Assembly (NCBI GenBank): GCA_027596195.1
Contig: JADGJG010000564.1
Span: 1 to 16,574 of the forward strand
Direction of reading: 5' to 3'
DNA from: Podochytrium sp. JEL0797
Taxonomy: Eukaryota > Chytridiomycota > Chytridiomycetes > Chytridiales > Chytriomycetaceae
Length of the DNA: 16,574 nt
The notes under the pieces were generated by a model. It had not been told where the DNA came from. It did no database searches and was given only the letters and a program-made list of their open reading frames with translations. The position numbers and the translations under genes were made by a program. Positions within the stretch are counted from its first letter, which is position 1, and each line of letters opens with the position of its first letter. Below are positions 9,982 through 16,574 of the stretch, one piece after another.

Positions 9982-11717
9982 ATGTCACACGCATCAGGTA
10001 AACGTTGCCCCGCTAAGGAAAAAGTTGAAATTAACAATCCAAAACAACAGAGCCACAGCTTTTGTTGGTGGCAAAACCGCCAACCGACAACTCAAACTTG
10101 ATCAACACGCAACCGACTTCAAATTCCTCAAAGAGCTCCGAACCGATTCGTTTCATTTCTCGACAGGATCTTGCTCGCTGCTTGAATGACGGATCGCACG
10201 CGATTTCATCGTCACTGCAATCGCCCAAATCGAAACGGTACCTCGCGGCTTCCTACAGATGGCAAACAACCATTGCATACAAAATCAATGTGACTTCTGG
10301 TGGAGACGGACGCGCCTGGGTTTCGCAGAGCGCGCCAGAGCATATTTTACGAGCCATGTTGGAACTCTGCGAGAGTCAGGGACTCGAGTACATTTGGATG
10401 GACTCCTTATGTATTGATCAGAGCTGTAACAAGGATGGAAGCTCGACGACTGCTTCAATCGGCGACAAGAAGCATTTCATCCCGCGAATGACCGAGGTGT
10501 TCAGCAATGCTGCAATTGTTGGTGGGTATGCAGATGACAGCGAGACTGACGCGAAAACGGACTGGTATGACCGCGTTTGGATTCTTCAAGAAATGGTGTT
10601 GGCGAAACACCTCATGATTTTCCGCGGCAAGTGGACCACACTGGCTGAGGAGCGCATCTTCTGGGGAGTTCAACTAGCTAGAGCGCTTCAAAATGGGGAC
10701 ATGGAATATGCTGGAGAACGAGAGAAAAAGGTTTTGGGCGATTTGGGTGCGGCATGTTGGGGGGATCTTCAACAAGATGTGAAACTTTCGCTGGCCCAAA
10801 TTGCGCGGTTGGTCGCGCACCGAGAATGCTTCATGCCACAAGATCGCGTGTATGGAATCTTTGGCCTCCTGTCGTTTCAATCCAAGATCGTGCCAGATTA
10901 CCAAGACTCATTGGAGGTTGTTTGGAGTCAACTTTGCGCCGAAGCAATTGAGTGCTCACAGGACTTGTCGTTGTTTCTGACACGGAGATCTGAATATAAG
11001 CCAGGGACGCCAGTTCTGCTTGGACCAACAGAAGTTCCTGAAATTTCGCATGGTCTTGTTGGTGTGGGATGGGAAACTCAAACTCTACTAAAAAAGGAGA
11101 GCAGTTACGGAGTCAGCAAGCACATTCCAGCAGTTATTTCGTCTATCGAGAAACTAAACCCACTCATGGTGACAAGAACGATCGACGCAACCATCAAAGG
11201 GCTCATGTTCATTGCCAGCAAGCGATTCAATCAAATGGTGCATGACAAATCCCCAGAGTTGGCTGAGAAATTGGAGGGGATCTGTTGTGACCTCTTCTCT
11301 CTGGATCGAGTAGCGAATGATGGGGAAGGGTTTCAGATTTGGGTCAAGGAGCCGGAGACACAGCGCGAAGTTGACCTCATTCTTCCAGCCCTTACGTTTC
11401 CACTTGCTATTGGAGATGCAGTGACACTGGTCTCATTGTTTTTGGACGCAAGTTATCAGCGTGGGCTGGTTTGTGTCAAAGAAAGTGGAGGCTTGAGGCC
11501 AATTTGTTGCTACTCAACTGCGCGCCATCCCATCAGTAGATTTACCGTTGTAGAAAAGGATTTGTATTTTCCGTGTTACTCTGGCGTTCGAAAATCCGCC
11601 ATCCAACCATCAGTCAATCAGCGAGGGAGAGGAAAAGTCTCCTTTGCCTCCTGGTTCGGGTGCGGTGCGACTCGCGTGTCCGACACCGTTCCTTCAATCA
11701 TGAAGGAAAAGAAATAA
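9982..11717 (+). CDS. HET-domain protein, copy 1
   Basis: Two exons: 9982-9997, then 10051-11717 (560 aa) after a 53-nt GTAAAC...CAG intron. The HET signature is clear: ASYRW at residues 72-76, YIWMDSLCIDQ at 119-129, RMTEVFSNAAIVGGYADD at 151-168 and DRVWILQE at 179-186. After it comes DRVYGIFGLLSF and IVPDY, the conserved post-HET block of this family. No signal peptide or membrane segment is visible, so it is probably cytosolic. HET proteins in filamentous fungi trigger cell death on non-self recognition; that role is inferred from the family only. The C-terminal ~230 residues differ strongly from copy 2, except the final ~35. Near the end, a 69-nt in-frame stretch (about 11515-11583) is absent from copy 2. 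The stop codon lies inside an AATAAA. Confidence 0.88.
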
Positions 11718-11718
11718 A
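11713..11718 (+). terminator. AATAAA overlapping the HET gene 1 stop
   Basis: AATAAA contains the TAA stop at 11715-11717. The same overlap exists in HET gene 2, so it was inherited through the duplication. Whether it works as a cleavage signal is unknown. Confidence 0.3.
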
Positions 11719-11805
11719 ATATCATTTAATCACCAGTCAATCCATGTTCAACATGCTTCGAACAATTTTAGCGAGCCCACTCTCCTCTTCCGAGTCGCTT
11801 TCTTC

Positions 11806-11965
11806 TGGTGGCGGGGACCAACCAGAAAGCCCAATTTTTTCCACGTTGCAGGCGAGTCTGGGATGAACAGCTCGGCAAGGCGCGATTCTCTTCCGGATTG
11901 AAATTTTGCATCTCAGTTATAATGGAGATTTATAATCGACGAGGAGATTTTTTGGCATTGGTGCC
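11806..11965 (-). pseudogene. Duplicated 5' fragment of the VOC gene
   Basis: Reading the minus strand, this stretch still encodes SRLAELFIPDSPATW then KLGFLV, nearly matching the start of the VOC protein encoded at 9804-9016. Downstream of that the match ends. Upstream, a deletion of about 30 nt compared with the parent removes the ATG codon and the candidate splice donor. It therefore cannot make the original protein. It lies between the two HET genes and marks the duplication breakpoint. Confidence 0.8.
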
Positions 11966-12137
11966 TCACCACCCTAATCCCGACACATGTTTTACCATTT
12001 CATAGAGTCTCATTGTCTGTGTGACATCGGCCTATTCTTGCCATCTTTTTTTCGGATCTTTTTCGCGAGCACCAATCCGACAAGCATTCCAGAAGGATAA
12101 GAAAACACCACGGTCGGCACCATATCCAAAGATCTTC

Positions 12138-13775
12138 ATGTCGCACGCATCTGCTAAAGGTTGGTCTAGTAAGGAACAAAGGTGAAATTGACAGCCCAAA
12201 ACAACAGAACCAAAGCTTTTGTTGGTGGCAAAACCGCCAACCAACAACTCAAACTTGATCAACACGCAACCGACTTCAAATCCCTCCAAGATCTCCGAGC
12301 CGATTCGTTTCATTTCTCGACAGGATCTTGCTCGCTGCTTGAATGACGGATCGCCCGCGATTGCATCGTCACTGCAATCGCCCAAATCGAAACGATACCT
12401 CGCGGCTTCCTACAGATGGCAAACAACCATTGCATACAAAATCAATGTGACTTCTGGTGGAGACGGACGCGCCTGGGTTTCGCAGAGCGCGCCAGAGCAT
12501 GTTTTACGAGCCATGCTGGAACTCTGCGAGAGTCAGGGACTCGAATACATTTGGATGGACTCCTTATGTATTGATCAGAGCTGTAACAAGGATGGAAGCT
12601 CGACGACTGCTTCAATCGGCGACAAAATCCATTTCATCCCGCGAATGACCGAGGTGTTCAGCAATGCTGCAATTGTTGGTGGGTATGCAGATGACAGCGA
12701 GACTGACGCGAAAACGGACTGGTATGACCGCGTTTGGATTCTTCAAGAAATGGTGTTGGCAAAACATCTCATGATTTTCCGCGGCAAGTGGACCACATTG
12801 CATGAGGAGCGCATATTCTGGGGAATTCAAGCGAGCAAACAGAATAGTAATGGAATGAGGATCCTGGGTGATTTGGGTGCTGCTTGTTTGGGCGTGTGTC
12901 GAGGAGAGCGCAAACTCTCTTTAGCTCAACTCGCAAGGTTGATAGTTGATCGACAATGCTTCATGCCTCAAGATCAAGTCTACGGAATCTTTGGACTCCT
13001 GTCTTTCCAATCCAGGATCGTTCCGGATTATAAGGATTCGTTGGAAGTTGTTTGGAATCAGCTCTGTGTCGAGGCATTGCAATTCGGAGATGACTTGTCC
13101 ATCTTCTTGACAAGAAGAAACCATTTCACACCTGGAATGAATATTCAGTTAGGCCCATCTGATGCGCCAGAAATCGCTCATGGCCTGGATGTGAAGTGGG
13201 AAGTGCAGAGCTTGTCACTCGAACCAGAAGGGATTTTTCTCACTAGTAGCTCTCTGGTGACAATCGACGCAATCAAGAACTTGGACACGATGAATATGTC
13301 TTCCAAGACAGACGCGACACTTCAAGTGCTCTTCTTTTTGGAGGGAAAGTTCATCGAAATGGTTGCGAGCCAGTCCGCCGAACTACCCCAAAAAATGGAG
13401 TCAGTTTGCTCCACCCTCTTTGCATTCTATCAAATCAAAAGTTCTGGCTGGGTGACTGCTGGATTCGAAGTGTCAGTGCGTGAGAGTTCGACGGGTGGCG
13501 ACTCCCTCCTCCTTCTTTCGGCACGGAAATTCCCACTGCAAGTTGGCAATTCTGTTCGTCTTGTTCCAATGTGTCACAACACAGGCTTTCAGCGGGGGCT
13601 GATCTGTGTTGAAGATGGGGGGTCATTGAAGCCGATTTGTTGCTATGGCGTCCGAAAATCCGCCATCCAACCATCAGTCAATCAGCGAGGGAGAGGAAAA
13701 GTCTCCTTTGCCTCCTGGTTCGGGTGTGGTGTGACTCGCGTGTCGGACACGGTACCTTCGATCACGAAGAAATAA
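12138..13775 (+). CDS. HET-domain protein, copy 2
   Basis: Two exons: 12138-12159, then 12208-13775 (529 aa) after a 48-nt intron. The donor used in copy 1 is mutated here (GT to CT). A GTTGGT six bases downstream restores splicing in the same phase, adding two residues (MSHASAKEP against MSHASEP). The HET domain keeps every motif of copy 1: ASYRW, YIWMDSLCIDQ, RMTEVFSNAAIVGGYADD and DRVWILQE. It is about 96% identical in DNA over some 575 bp by my count. From about residue 210 the two proteins diverge by substitutions and gaps, with the QVYGIFGLLSF and IVPDY block still alignable. The last ~35 residues (GVRKSAIQPSVNQRGRGK and onward) are again nearly identical. The function is inferred to be cell-death or allorecognition related, by family. 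Confidence 0.87.
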
Positions 13776-13776
13776 A
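13771..13776 (+). terminator. AATAAA overlapping the HET gene 2 stop
   Basis: AATAAA contains the TAA stop at 13773-13775, mirroring HET gene 1. Confidence 0.3.
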
Positions 13777-13869
13777 AAAATTATCTCATTTTAATCGCAA
13801 GTCAATCCGTGCTCAACATGCTTCGAACAATTTTAGCAAGCCTACTCTCCTCCTCCGAGTTGCTTCCGG

Positions 13870-14413
13870 GCCCCTTCAGCGGATAATGGCCTATCCATCC
13901 TCGCACCATCAAATTCTCACACTCAAGTGATCAATCCATGAATTTACACGATCCTTCCCATCATTGACTTGACACTCGAACAGTAAACAACGCCATTGCA
14001 TGCACTCCACACGCGGAACTCAAACGCTTATTCCTCGGGTTTCGGGCAACCGTAACAGACAGTGAGTTCGCTCACTTGCCACCTTTTTCTCACTTCCCAT
14101 TCAACAGACGGCGACATATTCCCCCCATCAATGCATTCATCCAGTGCGCAGCTCCACTCCTTCACGCGGTGCAAGTACATTGGCCGATTCAGCACGAACC
14201 GCGAGAACGAGCTCCACTCTATTTAAGAAGTGAATTAGAAATGAGAAGGGGGGGAGGGGGGGGGGGGGGGTCGTTGGTTCCTTGAAACGATAGTGGAGGC
14301 GACAGACGGAGCAGCAAACGGGACATGGGGCGCAATGAGCGGCTGATGAGACGAGATAATTAAAAGAATATTAGAACCGCGCGTTTTTTTTTGCGTTCAC
14401 AAAAAACAGTTGC
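13870..14413. other. Region without identifiable gene
   Basis: Past the duplication tail there is no recognisable coding sequence on either strand. A plus-strand frame is open from about 13980 through the G tract near 14250, and it contains a plausible intron pattern (GTGAGT at about 14060, pyrimidine tract, CAACAG at about 14107). The peptide is unfamiliar and the frame ends in poly-glycine from the G run. A TATTTAAG motif lies near 14219. Confidence 0.5.
14248..14270 (+). repeat. G-rich homopolymer tract
   Basis: Seven G, one A, then fifteen G. The tract could form G-quadruplex structures and is a likely site of length error in assembly or of real length variation. It sits in non-coding sequence. 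Confidence 0.9.
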
Positions 14414-15077
14414 CTAACTTGGCTGGTGGATGGTGTGGGTGTACGGGAACCAAAACGCGTCTTCCATGTCGTGTTCAGAAGCCTTGAACAAGCGGTCCAT
14501 GAATATAATTTGTTGACGCGCTGCAATATTTTTTTCGTGGAGGGAGGGAAAGGTGGGGTTAGCTTGTTGCCCGTGTCCGAATGATTGCGTGCTTTCACGA
14601 ACCCAGTATTTGCCGCTGTTTCTCTTCGTTGGAAATCTTTGGACTGGTTTTTGAATCGTGGCTTCATTGACTTTTGGCGCGGGCTGAGTCGGTTGCGGGA
14701 TGAATGGCACGGGTTTGGTCGGTTGCAATACGTTATAAAATGGTCTGATTGTAAGTGGTGGAAGGACGACGGCGTTTATGAATACGTCAATGTGGGTTCT
14801 GGAGATTACAGTGGCGGCAACGGAGGGAACGATGAACGGGACTTGTGGTGTAGCGAGTGACAGGCGAGTCGAAATATCCTGGTGTGCATATTCCAAGTAT
14901 GTTAACGCACTTGATCGCGCGTTTTTCCGGAACGAAAGTAATTGCGTCGTCAAACAAAGTTGGCGCGGTCCAACCCGAGTAAATGCAGGCAAAGCTGCCA
15001 CTTCCGACATGTTGAGCAACGCTGACCGCCTGCGTCCCATCCGCAGAGGTGATTGTGGTTCCGATATTGGGGTCCAT
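14414..15077 (-). pseudogene. Broken protein-kinase-like gene (N-lobe only)
   Basis: From ATG 15077 on the minus strand the peptide holds a glycine-rich loop (VGSGSFACIYSGW) and, about 20 residues later, an AIK lysine (EKRAIKCV), the first two kinase subdomains. That frame then stops being kinase-like. The neighbouring frame picks up with YLEYAHQDISTRLSL and THIDVFINAV, which would suit helix C and strands 4-5, and runs open to 14414. One indel near 14895-14900 would connect them. A 28-nt GT-AG segment there would also restore the frame but is too short for the introns seen here. No HRD or DFG motif follows, so the C-lobe is missing. It is either a decayed fragment or a sequencing frameshift in a truncated gene. 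Confidence 0.4.
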
Positions 15078-15088
15078 GTGATTGTTGT

Positions 15089-15352
15089 TCAAGGTCTTGT
15101 TTTTTGAGTGGGTCTGTATGTGTGAGTCTGTGTGCGTGCGTGCTCTTGTGGAACGCGTTGGATTTTCAAATTTTTAAAGATGGTGTTGGAAATAGCTCCA
15201 GGATGCTCTTTATTGATTGATGGTGTGAATTCGAGGAGTTGGTACGCGTTGCTGGATCCAAAACGCAATCCCTTCACCGCGACGACATCACCGCATTTTT
15301 TGTGTCCCGTTCCGAAGCAAGCTTTTCGCGGTTTCGAAGAAACAGGCGCCAC
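15089..15352 (-). other. Unidentified minus-strand open frame
   Basis: An 87-codon minus-strand frame includes CFGTGHKKCGDVVAVKGL and NAYQLLEFTPSIN, which read as protein-like, but I recognise no family. Its last third is a low-complexity stretch from the TG-rich sequence at about 15110-15150. It ends just upstream of the kinase-like ATG, so part of it would overlap that gene's promoter. It may be one exon of a decayed gene. Confidence 0.2.
15108..15150. repeat. TG-rich simple sequence
   Basis: An imperfect TG/GTGC-rich stretch (GTCTGTATGTGTGAGTCTG, then GTGCGTGCGTGC) lies upstream of the kinase-like fragment. It is a degenerate microsatellite in non-coding sequence. Confidence 0.6.
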
Positions 15353-15672
15353 TCATATCATTTCTGATGGTGACAGTGGAGTATTGCAACAGTAGAAAGA
15401 ACAATTGCGCGAATATTTGCGAAGTCCTGGCCCCAGCATGAAATGGAATCAATCAAGTTCAAGCGGAAGCGTATTTTCGAGCGAATGGCAATGAGTCTCG
15501 GAGCCAAACTCCTTGTTATTCTGCTGCAATGGTGCCGAATATGCACTCTCAATGAGGGTGGAGAGAGATGGGGGGAGAGAGGCGAGAAGTTACTCCGCGC
15601 CATGTGGATAAAAAACGAGTTCCAGGCAATACGCGTGATATAGAGATTTCACAGGTTCGGATGCGCCGTTTT
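15353..15672. other. Region without identifiable gene
   Basis: Short frames exist on both strands, but none shows a known motif, a convincing start or good splice pairing. An A/G-rich stretch with several GAGAG runs lies at 15548-15592. I see no RNA gene or transposon signature here. Confidence 0.5.
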
Positions 15673-15839
15673 GGGGTTCAAATGGATGATTTCGGTCGAT
15701 CGCGACAGCACCGGATTTGCCGGCCTCAAGATTCCCTGAACTCTTAACGCTCCATTCGAGTTGAGAAGTAAGGCCTGATTCGGATTCTGAATAATGGATG
15801 AGATGGGCCAGCTTCAGCGGTGCGCACGGCGACGGAAAT
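15673..15839 (-). repeat. Diverged repeat, copy 1
   Basis: This segment aligns by eye with 16045-16233 in the same orientation. Shared blocks include AACGCTCCATTC and, on the minus strand, peptide patterns such as LNSNGAL with NPVLSRSTEII, against LVSLNGAF with NPTLTRTTKIM. The periodic protein similarity suggests an old coding repeat or duplicated exon. In this copy the frame hits a stop soon after NPKTAHPNL. The protein family is unknown to me. Confidence 0.5.
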
Positions 15840-16044
15840 CGCGACTACATTGCGCAGACAATCTCCACCAGAATGAATCCCTGAAAAGTGCGTATTCTGA
15901 GACCCAGATATTTCGATGATGGCTAGACTGAGAAAGGCTGCTGAATCATCGGGAGCTCATGATTCAATACCTCCAAAATCGGATCTCGGCGGAGAAACAA
16001 CGAGATATCAAAAAGCGTGATCGGGTAGTTCGTGTCTTGTGTGC

Positions 16045-16233
16045 CGGGGTTCATGATTTTGGTCGTTCTCGTCAGCGTCGGGTTCACATTGAGATGATTC
16101 CTTGAGCCACAAAACGCTCCATTCAAACTGACAAGCAGGGGTACATATATTTTGATGTCGTTGCGAGTCCAGTTTTTCGGTCAAATGGTTGAGAGGGAAG
16201 CTGGGTGTCGGCCGACGCCAGCGGCAGGGAAAC
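16045..16233 (-). repeat. Diverged repeat, copy 2
   Basis: Partner of 15673-15839. The minus-strand frame here is longer, continuing through DTNYPITLFDISLFLRRDP to about 15923. Upstream, a GCTTGTCAG acceptor with a TTTGACC branch-like site could mark an exon start, and another minus-strand frame before it (ending near 16123) also matches copy 1 (VSLPLASADTQLPSQPF against ISVAVRTAEAGPSHPLF). It may be part of an unidentified spliced gene. No start codon or full domain can be assigned. Confidence 0.45.
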
Positions 16234-16510
16234 AGCTTGGAGCCATCGCGTTGACGCGCTACCAGATGGGCACATGACAAATCGCGTATTTGGGGCACCG
16301 ATAAGATTGATGATGGAGAAGCGGAGCAAGACATTACACGAAGTTCTAGGATGCAACCGAAACATACGGCAAATCCTTGAAAAAAGAGAAAGGAGAGGCG
16401 TAAGATCTCAAGGACTCGCGTGACGCGATGAAGCGTGTCAGGGGAGCATTTTCGGCCGCTCAAAGTTGTCAACAATACAAATAAAAGGGAAGTTCAGTTA
16501 TGGCAAAACC

Positions 16511-16544
16511 GACGCTCCCAGGAGGGGACCTCCGCGGGAGCGTC
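16511..16544. repeat. GC-rich hairpin near window end
   Basis: GACGCTCCC (16511-16519) is a perfect inverted partner of GGGAGCGTC (16536-16544). Inside, GGAGG (16521-16525) pairs with CCTCC (16529-16533) around a three-base loop. This gives a 14-bp stem with small bulges. No U-run follows, and I know of no named element with this sequence. Confidence 0.8.
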
Positions 16545-16549
16545 AGCGC

Positions 16550-16568
16550 CCTGCCCTGAACTGGCAGG
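16550..16568. repeat. Second hairpin at window end
   Basis: CCTGCC (16550-16555) pairs perfectly with GGCAGG (16563-16568) across a seven-base loop. It follows the first hairpin by five bases. The two may belong to one repeated element that extends past the window. Confidence 0.65.
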
Positions 16569-16574
16569 CCGAAC

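Larger units (their letters stand above)
9661..11805. repeat. Tandem duplication unit 1 (VOC 5' end plus HET gene 1 plus tail)
   Basis: This segment aligns with 11806-13868. Shared landmarks in order are the VOC 5' coding part (AAGCCCAATTTT and CACGTTGCAGGCGAGTC), the promoter/leader (CACCACGGTCGGCACCATAT), the HET gene, and a downstream tail containing CAACATGCTTCGAACAATTT. Identity is uneven: very high over the HET domain and gene 3' end, moderate over promoter and tail, lower in the middle of the gene. Borders are approximate, read by eye. Confidence 0.85.
11806..13868. repeat. Tandem duplication unit 2 (VOC remnant plus HET gene 2 plus tail)
   Basis: Second copy of the 9661-11805 unit, in the same orientation and directly adjoining it. 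It begins inside the VOC coding sequence, so the intact VOC gene exists only in unit 1. It ends with the same tail (about 13802-13868 matches 11739-11805). Beyond about 13870 the similarity stops. Confidence 0.85.

Noticed and set aside
9605..10189. 194-codon plus-strand frame
   Set aside because: Antisense to the VOC 5' end, then crosses the shared promoter and the HET intron; the HET frame is different.
14870..14900. 28-nt GT-AG segment that would join the two kinase-like frames as an intron
   Set aside because: It would repair the frame, but all other introns here are 48 nt or longer; 28 nt is too short for normal splicing, so a frameshift is more likely.

Overview
The window looks like a gene-dense stretch of a fungal nuclear genome. 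Genes are split by many short GT-AG introns (48-114 nt), several with CTGAC/TTGAC-like branch sites shortly before the acceptor. Spacing is tight, 5' leaders are pyrimidine rich, and AATAAA follows or overlaps several stop codons. An LRGUK-type gene (usually tied to flagella or cilia) next to HET-domain genes (a fungal family) suggests a zoosporic, chytrid-like fungus. That taxonomic call is inference from gene content.

Layout. 1-61 is an almost pure C run, probably a contig-edge artefact. 581-2266 (+) is mitochondrial elongation factor Tu (six exons, 439 aa). 2515-4860 (+) is a Myb/SANT plus U-box protein, a likely ubiquitin ligase (eleven exons, about 564 aa). 4957-6110 (+) is an AK2/Adk1-type adenylate kinase with an added N-terminal hydrophobic segment (five exons, 250 aa). 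6202-8967 (+) is a leucine-rich-repeat plus guanylate-kinase protein (seven exons, 797 aa). 9016-9804 (-) is a VOC/glyoxalase-fold protein, convergent with the previous gene and divergent from the next.

9982-11717 and 12138-13775 (+) are two tandem HET-domain genes. They lie in a roughly 2.1 kb tandem duplication that also copied the 5' end of the VOC gene, leaving a remnant without a start codon at about 11806-11965. The two HET genes are mosaic: HET domain and last ~35 residues almost identical, middle and C-terminal part strongly diverged. This is the most interesting part of the window.

Beyond 13.8 kb gene structure degrades. There is a broken protein-kinase N-lobe on the minus strand (about 14414-15077), a G-rich homopolymer tract, two diverged copies of an unidentified minus-strand coding-like segment (about 15673-15839 and 16045-16233), and two GC-rich hairpins in the last 65 bases.

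The first four genes are mostly housekeeping or cell-structure functions and show no sign of working together. The VOC/HET block is a locally duplicating, possibly self-recognition locus. All exon borders were read by eye from frame continuity, splice consensus and family conservation.
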